From CAYJAD01 sp964371835 (lineage in GTDB: Bacteria > Desulfobacterota > Desulfovibrionia > Desulfovibrionales > Desulfovibrionaceae), in assembly GCA_964371835.1 (NCBI GenBank), contig CAYJOP010000034.1, forward strand, positions 1 to 20,261: a DNA stretch of 20,261 bases. Reading direction: 5' to 3'. Positions within the stretch are counted from its first letter, which is position 1, and every line of letters begins with the position of its first letter. Made by a program: the position numbers and the translations under genes. The notes beneath the pieces are model-generated. The model searched no databases, was not told the origin of the DNA, and was given only the letters and a program-made list of their open reading frames with translations. This document shows positions 7,099 through 14,591 of the stretch, in pieces.

Positions 7099-7848
7099 AT
7101 GAACAATACTCAATTTTTGCCAGGCATTAAGCCTGTATTGGAACTTCTCAACACCAAGCCCACTATGGTGGATACACTTTTCATCAAAAAGGGTTTGCGT
7201 AGTGCTGAAGCCAATCAAATGCTTGATATTTGTAGAGCTCATGACATCAAATTTTCCTTGGTTGACACAAGCGCGCTTAACGGCATGTGCAAAGCCCAAC
7301 ATCAAGGGGTTGTTGCTCGCCTTGGAGCTGTGACTAGGGTTACTCTGCCTGAATTGTGGGAAGCCATAAAAGTTGCTCCTCTGCCTCTTATAGTTGCCCT
7401 TGATAGTGTGCAAGACCCCGGAAACGTAGGAACTATCGCTAGAACCTTGTACGCCCTTGGAGGTGCTGGGCTTCTTTTGCCCAAGCACAACAGTGCTTAT
7501 CTTGGCGATGCTGCTAAAAAAGCTGCCGCAGGTGCTTTTGAGCACTTGCCTATTGTTACCGTTACCAATTTGGGGCATGCCTTGGATGAAGCCGAAGAAA
7601 GGGATATTGCTGTGCTCGGCACGGGCATCAAAGCGCAAGGGGAAAACTTTAATGCATTTGAGCAAATTTTTCCCTTGCCCGCTGTCCTTGTGCTTGGCAA
7701 CGAAGGAAAGGGACTTCGCCCTAATATTATTAAGCGTTGTGGACATATAATTTCTATTCCTATGCTTAAACATTTCGACTCCTTAAATGTTGCGCAGGCC
7801 GGTGCTATTTTAATGGGGCTTATGGCCAAGCAAAGTGTAAAAAAATAG
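7099..7848 (+). CDS. TrmH/SpoU-family RNA 2'-O-ribose methyltransferase, RlmB-like
   Basis: A 249-residue SAM-dependent methyltransferase with a trefoil-knot (SPOUT) fold. An N-terminal RNA-substrate-binding domain (about 6-75, with GIKPVLELL and a QHQGVVAR boundary) precedes the catalytic domain. Motif 1 is LDSVQDPGNVGTIARTLYAL (101-120) with N109 and R115. Motif 2 is VLGNEGKGLRPNI (198-210). Motif 3 is IPMLKHFDSLNVAQAGAI (220-237). This architecture matches RlmB (23S rRNA Gm2251), though other rRNA or tRNA 2'-O-methyltransferases look alike. I chose the ATG at 7099 because domain homology starts right after it. The in-frame TTG at 7045 adds 18 non-homologous hydrophobic residues. The ribosome site is weak. 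It diverges from the mltD-like gene. Confidence 0.88.
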   Translation: MNNTQFLPGIKPVLELLNTKPTMVDTLFIKKGLRSAEANQMLDICRAHDIKFSLVDTSALNGMCKAQHQGVVARLGAVTRVTLPELWEAIKVAPLPLIVALDSVQDPGNVGTIARTLYALGGAGLLLPKHNSAYLGDAAKKAAAGAFEHLPIVTVTNLGHALDEAEERDIAVLGTGIKAQGENFNAFEQIFPLPAVLVLGNEGKGLRPNIIKRCGHIISIPMLKHFDSLNVAQAGAILMGLMAKQSVKK

Positions 7849-7856
7849 ATTTTCAT

Positions 7857-7880
7857 GCGGAAAATTTTGCCGCTTTTATT
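7857..7880 (+). terminator. Weak candidate terminator after the methyltransferase gene
   Basis: GCGG (7857-7860) and CCGC (7870-7873) can pair around an AAAATTTT-containing loop, followed by TTTTATT. The stem is short, so support is limited. A separate AT-only hairpin, ATTTTATA-GCAT-TATAAAAT, lies at 7937-7956. Confidence 0.3.
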
Positions 7881-7994
7881 GAAAAGCTACTTAAATAATG
7901 CAGAGTCAATGCCAAGGATGAAATAAAAGTCTAGAAATTTTATAGCATTATAAAATCACAGGCTGGACTTAGAGATTTGAGATTCGGACATAAA

Positions 7995-8024
7995 AAAGCC
8001 ACACATATTTTTATGTGTGGCTTT
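7995..8024. terminator. Strong 13-bp hairpin, copy 1 of a duplicated terminator-like unit
   Basis: AAAGCCACACATA (7995-8007) pairs perfectly with TATGTGTGGCTTT (8012-8024) around TTTT. Read leftward, it is followed by a run of T residues (8000s to 7992), as in an intrinsic terminator. Positions 7999-8023 recur exactly at 8245-8269. Confidence 0.7.
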
Positions 8025-8028
8025 CTGA

Positions 8029-8232
8029 GTGCTGACAAAGTCAGCACGACCGATAAATCAAGAGTAGGTGCAATTGCTTTACGTGCGATTCTCGTAAGGC
8101 TCATTCTTCGCCTAACGGGAACACTACGTGCCCGTTGGGTCGAACTTGCACCGTTAAACGATTGATTTTCGTGCCTTACTGCCCGCAAGCTTTGCTTGCG
8201 TTGGCGGCACAAACGCCCGTAAGGGGGGTTGT
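8029..8232. other. Hairpin-rich structured intergenic element of unknown nature
   Basis: This fills most of the 442-base gap between the methyltransferase and DUF39 genes and contains no convincing coding frame. GTGCTGAC-AAA-GTCAGCAC is a perfect hairpin (8029-8047). AAATCAA (8055-8061) pairs with TTGATTT (8162-8168), and GGTGCAA (8067-8073) with TTGCACC (8146-8152). These enclose two arms: GCTTTACG/CGTAAGGC (8076-8100) and AACGGG/CCCGTT (8114-8136). A further hairpin has GTGCC/GGCAC outside and CGCAAGC-TTT-GCTTGCG inside (8171-8210), and CGCCC/GGGG pairing follows near 8214-8229. The nested layout resembles a multi-branched RNA or a cruciform-type repeat. It shares a 14-mer with the 1-345 region. 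Confidence 0.6.
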
Positions 8233-8244
8233 CATCAGTCAGAC

Positions 8245-8269
8245 CCACACATATTTTTATGTGTGGCTT
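8245..8269. terminator. Copy 2 of the duplicated hairpin, next to the DUF39 gene
   Basis: CCACACATA (8245-8253) pairs with TATGTGTGG (8258-8266) around TTTT. The 25 bases are identical to 7999-8023. It lies about 20 bases past the stop of the leftward DUF39 gene and may serve as its terminator, although this copy lacks the flanking T-run of copy 1. Confidence 0.6.
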
Positions 8270-8290
8270 CAATTTTAATGTAGATAAAAA

Positions 8291-9448
8291 TTATACAGAA
8301 GTAATTCCTTCTACCGGTTCGGTAAGTAAGAACTCACCATTTTCAATCCATTCTTTTAAGGTATTTGCAATTTCAAGCGACAAAGTATAGCTAGTCATGG
8401 GCACAGTTTTAATGCTTTGCCCCATAAGATTTATTTCGCCGCTCATTAAATCTTCAAAATGTGCATGAGCCAAAATCCTTGGCACTCCATTAGGATAATC
8501 ATGTCCATAATCTTTTATGGGCATAAGTATTTCATCATTATCCACACCAGTAAACCATGCAATTTCTTCATTTAATATGGGTATAGGAATACCAACCCCC
8601 ACAGACATGGTGCAGCCATAGCCATGCATGGAAAGGCCGCGCAAATACTTTGCTTGCATGCCCTTCAAGTTGCCTTTAAGCATAATCGTGCCAGATGCTG
8701 TGAGTGGAACACCTCGCTCTGTACGCTTCGGTCCTGATACATGTTGCGTACCAGAACCAATAACATATCCAATTCCTCCGCCTAAGAAAATACGCGTCCC
8801 AAAACCAATGGTCTTAAAATAAGGGTCATTGAACAAAGGCGATAAATGCCCAGCTGTGGCAAAGTTTAAATTAGCCATCTTTGGGCGTAGTGGGCCCATA
8901 TATGTGTAAAGGATACGATTGGTGCAGTTTACTGCTGCATTATAGTTTTGATAGCAATTTCTTGGATTTAATAGTTCTGCAAAAGGTAGGCTATCTAAGG
9001 TTATTTTACGTTCAAGGGTGCGTCTTGGGTAACAATCTGTACCGTAGGACTCCGCGCGAAGTTCTATGGTTTTTCCTGCTACTAAATCTTCAATAACATG
9101 ACCACCGCCATAGGGGAATTTACCTGGATATTGGCTATTAAGAGGGTCACCATCCACCACTTCTGTGGCACCAAGGTAGCCGTCTGCGGCAGCAATGCCA
9201 CCATAACAAGGCACGTCATTTAACCACATTTTTGTAGCCCTAATTAGCGGAGGTTCAGGTTGCCCAATGTTAAACAATAGACCGGAAGAACACATGGGCG
9301 AAAAAGTACCAGTGGTTACAACGTCCACTTCCTTTGCGGCTTTTTCTTTACCCAATTTGCGTACAGTTTCGCACATTTCTGCGGCATTAAGTACAACGGC
9401 CTTTCCAGACTTTATCTTGGCATTGATTTCTGCAATGGTTTTCGACAC
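8291..9448 (-). CDS. DUF39 homocysteine-biosynthesis protein (COG1900, MA1821-like)
   Basis: A 385-residue protein matching the DUF39 family. Genetic work in methanogens (MA1821 with a ferredoxin-domain partner) links the family to sulfide incorporation into aspartate semialdehyde to form homocysteine, bypassing O-acyl-homoserine. Characteristic segments are VVTTGTFSPMCSSG (43-56), CYGGIAAADGYLGATE (81-96), YGTDCYPR (135-142), FLGGGIGYVIGSGTQH (221-236) and GVGIPIPILNEEIAWFTG (284-301). Cysteines at 53, 81, 139, 165, 175 and 279 include probable persulfide carriers. No CBS domain follows the core, unlike the longer archaeal form. The start is GTG at 9448 with AAGGAG six bases upstream. No ferredoxin partner is adjacent. 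Family call is strong; the reaction is taken from homologues. Confidence 0.9.
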   Translation of the reverse strand: MSKTIAEINAKIKSGKAVVLNAAEMCETVRKLGKEKAAKEVDVVTTGTFSPMCSSGLLFNIGQPEPPLIRATKMWLNDVPCYGGIAAADGYLGATEVVDGDPLNSQYPGKFPYGGGHVIEDLVAGKTIELRAESYGTDCYPRRTLERKITLDSLPFAELLNPRNCYQNYNAAVNCTNRILYTYMGPLRPKMANLNFATAGHLSPLFNDPYFKTIGFGTRIFLGGGIGYVIGSGTQHVSGPKRTERGVPLTASGTIMLKGNLKGMQAKYLRGLSMHGYGCTMSVGVGIPIPILNEEIAWFTGVDNDEILMPIKDYGHDYPNGVPRILAHAHFEDLMSGEINLMGQSIKTVPMTSYTLSLEIANTLKEWIENGEFLLTEPVEGITSV

Positions 9449-9546
9449 TATAGTCTCCTTAATTTTATATTAAACATATATCAAAAAATATTATTTTTGT
9501 AAAATTTGAATCGAACGCTAGACTATTTTAGCACTTTTGCATTGTT

Positions 9547-10806
9547 TTAATGCCGAACATTTTGCTGAGTCATATTGTAAACCTTTGGCAACATATACAT
9601 AAGGCCAACTTGCTTGGATTCAGGAACATATTGCGTTGCCACAATTACCCTACCCAAATTCCAAAGAGAGCCGCTATCACCCTCTCCAGCCGAAGGCGGA
9701 CCAAATCGATTTTCAACCATTTTTTGTATGGCTTCGGCCTGTTTTTTATCATGCACCACATAATCAATTTTCAAAAAACCTAAGGGTTGTTCAGCTTGTG
9801 TTGCAGCACTTGTACCATAACATGCTGCCATTTGGCTTGCACCAGGCACATTGCCCTGCAAGTCATAAACATCACATATATAAGCCATATCTTCCCGAAC
9901 TGCCTTTATCTTTGACACAGCAAAAGCTGAGCGCATGCCAGCACGTTTGACACCATTAGGGTTACTCAATTCTGCTCCAAAAAGATTGACCTTGGGCAAA
10001 CCCTTATCCTTATATTCATTCTCAGCCATGGCAAATAATTCTTCCTTTGCCCTTTCATGCCCATTCATACTTGCACCATACAAGAGCAATGTTGCCTTAG
10101 ACTTATCTTGCTCAACGCCTTTTCCTGTACGATACAAATGCCCCAAGCGCGCTTGAGCTTGCACCTGCCCATGGGCAGCAGCCATGCTATACCAAGCTGC
10201 GGCATGTTTATCATTTTTAAGCACACCCTCACCGCGTTCATAAAGAACACCCAAGTTGTATTGAGCATCCACTTGACCAAGGTCGGCGGCCTTTCTAAAC
10301 CATGCCGCTGCCGTATCCACATGACGAGATGTACCTCGCCCTTGCTCGAGCATACGGCCCAAGTTACTCATGCCGCCTGCATGGCCTACTTCAGCTGATT
10401 TACGAAACCACATTAGAGCTTCCTTGCTATCCAAGGGAACACCCTTGCCTGTATCATACAACATACCTAAATTATTCATCGATTCACCGTCTCCACCCTT
10501 GGCTAATGCCAGCCAAAGTGTATGTGCTCTGGCAAATTTTCCCTTATTATAAGCATCCATAGCTTCTTGTTTAGGGCTTGGTTTGGGGTTAGAATTCGTT
10601 GTTGTGTTTGGCTTAATAGGATTTACACTGACACCTGTTTCATCAGCTGGCCCTGTATATGGTGAATCAGTTGCCCCTTGCGGCATGGTAAATGGCACAG
10701 AGTTTGCCGCATGGCTATTCATTTGTTGCGCACTACTAGCATTAGCCTCAAATAAATTTAAAAATACCAACAAGCTTACCAGTAAACATATAAAATAACG
10801 ATACAT
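9547..10806 (-). CDS. Exported Sel1-repeat (TPR-like) protein
   Basis: A 419-residue protein with a signal peptide at about 1-24 (hydrophobic FICLLVSLLVFLNLF, cleavage near ANA-SS). A low-complexity Pro/Asn/Thr linker (about 40-80) follows, then four Sel1-type helical repeats of about 36 residues (about 105-249), with signatures such as NNLGMLYDTGKGV and YNLGVLYERGEGV. The C-terminal 150 residues (about 265-419) form a domain I do not recognise. It contains C311 and C329, which could form a disulfide in the periplasm, and WNLGRVIVATQY. Sel1 repeats are protein-interaction scaffolds, often envelope-linked. The ATG at 10806 has GAGG five bases upstream and begins the signal peptide. The longer frame start 29 codons earlier is rejected. 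Confidence 0.85.
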   Translation of the reverse strand: MYRYFICLLVSLLVFLNLFEANASSAQQMNSHAANSVPFTMPQGATDSPYTGPADETGVSVNPIKPNTTTNSNPKPSPKQEAMDAYNKGKFARAHTLWLALAKGGDGESMNNLGMLYDTGKGVPLDSKEALMWFRKSAEVGHAGGMSNLGRMLEQGRGTSRHVDTAAAWFRKAADLGQVDAQYNLGVLYERGEGVLKNDKHAAAWYSMAAAHGQVQAQARLGHLYRTGKGVEQDKSKATLLLYGASMNGHERAKEELFAMAENEYKDKGLPKVNLFGAELSNPNGVKRAGMRSAFAVSKIKAVREDMAYICDVYDLQGNVPGASQMAACYGTSAATQAEQPLGFLKIDYVVHDKKQAEAIQKMVENRFGPPSAGEGDSGSLWNLGRVIVATQYVPESKQVGLMYMLPKVYNMTQQNVRH

Positions 10807-10855
10807 TTTAACCTCGTGATTATATTTAAATGCCACACAAACTTTCAACTTTATA

Positions 10856-10881
10856 ATATGTTTTTGAATTAAAAAACATAT
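10856..10881. promoter_or_regulatory. 26-bp AT-rich inverted repeat, candidate operator
   Basis: ATATGTTTTT (10856-10865) and AAAAACATAT (10872-10881) are perfect inverted arms around GAATTA. On the minus strand it sits directly upstream of TATAAA (10855-10850), a possible -10 for the Sel1 gene, so it could cover that promoter's -35. No regulator is assigned. Confidence 0.4.
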
Positions 10882-10992
10882 TTCGTCAAGCAAGGATAAT
10901 TAAACCAGAAATACACTGCCAACCATAAAAATACTTACAAATTGTATTATTCTTATTGACACCATGAAATATTACTGCCTAAAACGAGGCAG

Positions 10993-12297
10993 ATGACACA
11001 TATTAATGTATACCCCATAAGCCTTGGTTGTCCAAAAAATCGTGTTGATACAGAACATGCCTTGGGAGCACTTGGTCAAAAACTTAAAATAGTTTCACAC
11101 CTTGGCCATGCCCACATGGTTTTTATCAACACCTGTGGCTTCATTGGGCCTGCTGTGCAAGAATCGGTGCGTACAATTTTAGAATGTATTTCCCACATGA
11201 ACAGGCTAAAACGCCAACCCTATCTTGCGGTTGCTGGCTGTTTGGTAGGTCGCTATGGGGAAAACGAGCTTAAAAAAGAGTTGCCAGAAGTGGACTTATG
11301 GCTGTCCAATGATAAACTTGCTCATTGGCCTGTGCATATGGCAAAGCTTTTAAATTTTAATGAAAATAACTTAAGTCTTGGCGCAAGGCTCATGCAAAAA
11401 AATTCTGCATCTGCTTGGCTAAAAATTAGTGATGGCTGTAGACATAGCTGTTCTTTTTGCACTATACCCTCCATACGCGGAAAGCACCGTAGCACCGCAG
11501 CAGAAAATTTAGTGCATGAAGCACAGGGACTTTTAAATAATGGCGTAAAAGAACTTGTGCTTGTGGCTCAAGACGTAAGTGCTTGGGGGGAAGATTTTGG
11601 CCAAAAAAATGGACTATGCAAGCTTTTGGAGCAACTACTACCCTTAAAAGGGCTTGAGTGGTTAAGACTTATGTATCTTTATCCTGCTGGTATTACAACC
11701 AACTTGCTAGAACTTATGCAAGACAATCAAGAAAAGCTTTTGCCCTATTTTGACATACCCTTACAGCATGCACACCCGCAAATTTTACAAAGCATGGGAC
11801 GTCCTTTTGCAAGAGATCCACGTCACACCATTGATTTGGTAAGAAAGTATATTCCCCATGCGGCAATTAGAACAAGTTTTATTGTGGGTTTTCCTTCTGA
11901 GCAAGATGAGCATTTTAATTTCTTGCGTGATTTTATAATAGAAACTCGTTTCCAACATCTTGGTATATTTTCATATGCAGCAGAAGACGGCACAAGGGCA
12001 GCTCTTATGCCAGACCAAGTGGAGGAAGATGTCAAAATACTTCGAAAAAATGAGCTTATGCAGATACAAGCAGAGATAAGTTCTGAAATATTAGAACAAT
12101 ACGTTGGAAAATCCTTACCTATCTTAGTTGATAATGTTCATGATGAGTGGCCAGGCCTACATGTGGGCAGGGCTTGGTTTCAAGCACCTGAAGTCGATGG
12201 AATAACTTACATTAGTGGCGAAGGTGTTCACCCTGCAAATTTTGTAAATGCTGACATTGTGGAAAGTGCAAATTACGACTTAACAGCACTAGCCTAA
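10993..12297 (+). CDS. rimO: Ribosomal protein uS12 methylthiotransferase
   Basis: A radical-SAM methylthiotransferase that adds a methylthio group to the beta-carbon of a conserved aspartate of ribosomal protein S12. At 434 residues it is full length. The N-terminal MTTase domain begins ISLGCPKNRVDTE, and C13, C48 and C83 bind the auxiliary cluster. The radical-SAM motif CRHSCSFC gives C149, C153 and C156. A C-terminal TRAM domain starts around residue 365. SLGCPKNRVD and the GCRHSC context separate RimO from MiaB. The ATG is preceded by GAGG at close spacing. It heads a probable two-gene unit with the acyl-CoA synthetase, 59 bases downstream and with no terminator between. It is divergent from the Sel1-repeat gene. 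Confidence 0.96.
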   Translation: MTHINVYPISLGCPKNRVDTEHALGALGQKLKIVSHLGHAHMVFINTCGFIGPAVQESVRTILECISHMNRLKRQPYLAVAGCLVGRYGENELKKELPEVDLWLSNDKLAHWPVHMAKLLNFNENNLSLGARLMQKNSASAWLKISDGCRHSCSFCTIPSIRGKHRSTAAENLVHEAQGLLNNGVKELVLVAQDVSAWGEDFGQKNGLCKLLEQLLPLKGLEWLRLMYLYPAGITTNLLELMQDNQEKLLPYFDIPLQHAHPQILQSMGRPFARDPRHTIDLVRKYIPHAAIRTSFIVGFPSEQDEHFNFLRDFIIETRFQHLGIFSYAAEDGTRAALMPDQVEEDVKILRKNELMQIQAEISSEILEQYVGKSLPILVDNVHDEWPGLHVGRAWFQAPEVDGITYISGEGVHPANFVNADIVESANYDLTALA

Positions 12298-12356
12298 TGT
12301 TAATTTTTATTGTATAGTACCATGGTTGTTTATTTCATTTTAATTTAAGGATTATT

Positions 12357-14456
12357 ATGACAAATCATTCTAAAACCAAAGACGGCAAAACCCCTTGGTG
12401 GCGACACTTTGAGGGTAAAAATGAACCTAAAATTACTTTTACCGAGCAAGCCCTGCAAACCTATTTGGATGAAGCTGCCGCCAAATATCCTCGTGAGAAA
12501 GCAATAATTTTTCAAAATTATTCCATAAATTACTCGCAGCTTAAAGATCAAGCAGAAGCCTTTGCCGCAGCTCTTCGTTTGCGAGGAGTTCAAGATGGCG
12601 ATCGCGTTGCCATTATGCTACCAAACATTCCCCAAACAATTATTGCCGTTTGGGGTGTCTTAAAAGCTGGCGCTGTGGCGGTTATGACTAATCCACTGTA
12701 CATGGAGAAGGAGCTGACCCATCACTTTCAAGACGCTCAAGCCAATGTATTAATTACTATTGATTTATTATGGCCAAAAATTGAAGGCCTTTATGATAAA
12801 CTTAACCTGCGCTTAAGCATTATAACTCGCGTTGCCGATGGCCTAGCCTTCCCCTTAAATGTTTTACAACCATGGAAAGCAAAGCGCGAAGGTAATCTGC
12901 CACAAATTCCATATGACGGCAAAAGCATTGTGCCATGGGCTGACTTTGTAAAAACTAAAGAGCGTTTTAGTGCACACATACAAGACCCAAAACAAAGCAT
13001 AGCATTTTTGCAATATACAGGGGGCACAACTGGGGTTGCTAAAGCTGCCATGTTAACACATTGGAATGTATCCACACAGATACAAATAATTGAATATATT
13101 ATTGATGCACCAAAGGATAAGCGGTATACGTTTTTATCAATACTTCCATTTTTTCATATATTTGGCCTTATGGGCAATATTGCTTTGCCAGCTCTGTATG
13201 CTGCGGCGTCCATACCAGTGCCCCGCTACACACCAGGCGACCTTTTGCGCACTATTGATAAGTATAAGCCAAACTTTTTTGTGGGCGTACCCTCAGTTTA
13301 TATGTCACTTATGCACCAAAAAGATTTACCTAAGTATGATTTAAGTTGTATTGAGCTTTGCATATCAGGTTCAGCACCCTTCCCAGTGGAGGCTATGTCA
13401 CGCTTCCAAAAATTGACAAAGGCCAATATTACAGAAGGCTTAGGACTTACGGAATGCTCACCTTGCATCACTGCAAACCCCATCTACGGTATGCAAAAAG
13501 AAGGTTCTGTGGGCGTTCCCTTGCCGGGTACACAAGTGCGCATTGTGGATATGGAGGAAGGCACCAACGACATGCCAAATGGCGAACTTGGTGAAATCAT
13601 AGTTAGTGGGCCGCAAGTTATGCTTGGATACTGGAATAATGAGGAAGAAACCGCCATGACCATTCGTGATGGCTGGCTACATACAGGCGACATTGGTTAC
13701 CTTGATTCTGACGGCTATCTTTATGTGGCTGACCGCAAAAAAGACATGGTCATTGTTGGCGGCTACAATGTTTATCCTCGTGAAATTGATGAGGTGCTAT
13801 ATGAGCACCCCAAGGTTGCAGAAGCAGTGGTTGTTGGCATACCGCATCGCACTCGTGGTGAAGTGTTGAAGGCCTTTATTGTAGTTAAGGCTGGAGAGGA
13901 ACTCACCGTTGCAGAAGTTACAAGCCACTGCCGTGAAAAGCTTGCCAACTATAAAATTCCAAAATATATTGAATTTAGTGAAGAATTACCAAAAACATTG
14001 GTGGGCAAAGTGCTACGCCGTGCATTGCGTGATGAAGAAATTCGCAAACTTAAAGAATCTGGTGAATTTGATAAACCCCTTGAAAAAGAAGATGATTTTG
14101 TTGATGAAGCCATCGAAGCTCAAAAAGCCAAGGAAAAGTCTGCTCAAATGCGCATGCAAGCTGAATCAATGCTAAGTGAGGCTCGCGAAAAAGGCGAAAA
14201 GCTTATGGCAGAAGCTAAGAAAAAAGCTGAAGAAATGCTTAATGAAGCCCGTGAGAAAGGCGAAAAGATGCTAATTGAAGCCAAAGACGTTGCTGGTAAA
14301 AAAATGAGTACCGCAAAAGAAAAAGCTGAGGATATGTCAAAAACTCTGTCTGAAAATATGGACAAAGCCTTAAAGAGTGTTCGTAAAAACGAAAAAAACG
14401 AAGACAAAAGTGAAAAAAGTGAAGACAAAGGCGAACACAAGAACGAAGACAAATAA
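12357..14456 (+). CDS. fadD: Long-chain acyl-CoA synthetase with C-terminal hendecad-repeat tail
   Basis: An ANL-superfamily enzyme that activates fatty acids to acyl-CoA via acyl-AMP. The core (about 20-570) has the P-loop YTGGTTGVAKA (220-230), EGLGLTECSP (360-369), the TGDIGYLD hinge region with D444, a FACS-type segment DRKKDMVIVGGYNVYPREID (459-478), and catalytic K551 in TLVGKVLRR. The family usually ends near 550-570 residues. Here about 130 more follow: an acidic linker, seven 11-residue repeats at 605-681 (MLSEAREKGEK type), then a charged Lys/Glu/Asp/Asn tail. Hendecads of this sort form amphipathic 11/3 helices, as in LEA-3 proteins and alpha-synuclein, which suggests membrane association. 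AAGGA lies six bases before the ATG. A strong terminator follows. Confidence 0.93.
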   Translation: MTNHSKTKDGKTPWWRHFEGKNEPKITFTEQALQTYLDEAAAKYPREKAIIFQNYSINYSQLKDQAEAFAAALRLRGVQDGDRVAIMLPNIPQTIIAVWGVLKAGAVAVMTNPLYMEKELTHHFQDAQANVLITIDLLWPKIEGLYDKLNLRLSIITRVADGLAFPLNVLQPWKAKREGNLPQIPYDGKSIVPWADFVKTKERFSAHIQDPKQSIAFLQYTGGTTGVAKAAMLTHWNVSTQIQIIEYIIDAPKDKRYTFLSILPFFHIFGLMGNIALPALYAAASIPVPRYTPGDLLRTIDKYKPNFFVGVPSVYMSLMHQKDLPKYDLSCIELCISGSAPFPVEAMSRFQKLTKANITEGLGLTECSPCITANPIYGMQKEGSVGVPLPGTQVRIVDMEEGTNDMPNGELGEIIVSGPQVMLGYWNNEEETAMTIRDGWLHTGDIGYLDSDGYLYVADRKKDMVIVGGYNVYPREIDEVLYEHPKVAEAVVVGIPHRTRGEVLKAFIVVKAGEELTVAEVTSHCREKLANYKIPKYIEFSEELPKTLVGKVLRRALRDEEIRKLKESGEFDKPLEKEDDFVDEAIEAQKAKEKSAQMRMQAESMLSEAREKGEKLMAEAKKKAEEMLNEAREKGEKMLIEAKDVAGKKMSTAKEKAEDMSKTLSENMDKALKSVRKNEKNEDKSEKSEDKGEHKNEDK
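14169..14399 (+). repeat. Seven 33-bp (11-codon) hendecad repeats at the fadD 3' end
   Basis: Codons 605-681 divide into seven 11-residue units, each opening with a Met/Leu-rich pair, a small or aliphatic residue at position 5 and charged residues elsewhere. The first four units also show a 22-residue (66-bp) super-period, with EAREKGEK in units one and three. Later units are more diverged. Confidence 0.8.
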
Positions 14457-14477
14457 AATTATATAGATAGCTCAAGT

Positions 14478-14517
14478 AAAAACGCATCATTTTTACCTTA
14501 GAAAATGGTGCGTTTTT
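14478..14517. terminator. Bidirectional-type terminator after fadD
   Basis: AAAAACGCATCATTTT (14478-14493) pairs with AAAATGGTGCGTTTTT (14502-14517) with one wobble and an eight-base loop. The run of five T residues ending the stem gives a rho-independent signal for fadD. Confidence 0.85.
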
Positions 14518-14540
14518 GCTTGTCTTCTTGCGCATACTCT

Positions 14541-14546
14541 GATAAT
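14541..14546 (+). promoter_or_regulatory. Candidate -10 box of rpsA
   Basis: GATAAT matches TATAAT at five of six bases. It lies between the fadD terminator and rpsA, where a promoter is required. The best -35 (TTGTCT, 14520-14525) is only 15 bases away, so the assignment is tentative. Confidence 0.35.
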
Positions 14547-14548
14547 AA

Positions 14549-14581
14549 CCACAGACCCCCTCGGGGAAATTATTGTGGAGG
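14549..14581 (+). promoter_or_regulatory. rpsA leader hairpin overlapping the Shine-Dalgarno
   Basis: CCACA (14549-14553) pairs with TGTGG (14574-14578), and inside it CCCC (14556-14559) pairs with GGGG (14563-14566). The right arm covers the first two bases of the ribosome site GGAGG (14577-14581), so the fold could limit initiation. Leader-mediated autoregulation by S1 is known for E. coli rpsA; here it is inferred. Confidence 0.45.
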
Positions 14582-14591
14582 CTATGGAAAT

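Noticed and set aside
7084..7773. 229-codon frame antisense to the rlmB-like gene
   Set aside because: It is the shadow of a gene with all SPOUT motifs, and its translation is low in recognisable structure.
7849..8290. tRNA or known riboswitch in the structured gap
   Set aside because: No cloverleaf with a T-loop or CCA end, and the fold matches no riboswitch I know; its terminal hairpins are not placed before a downstream sense gene.
9636..10562. Several plus-strand frames opposite the Sel1-repeat gene
   Set aside because: They lie wholly within a gene with a signal peptide and clear Sel1 repeats; none has a good ribosome site.
10956..10984. TTGACA followed 17 bases later by CTAAAA as a rimO promoter
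   Set aside because: The -10 is poor and the start would fall almost at the ATG, leaving no room for the GAGG ribosome site in the transcript.
14103..14456. Fusion of fadD with an ATP-synthase b-subunit-like protein
   Set aside because: The tail has coiled-coil-like composition, but its strict 11-residue period without a membrane segment fits a hendecad amphipathic helix better.
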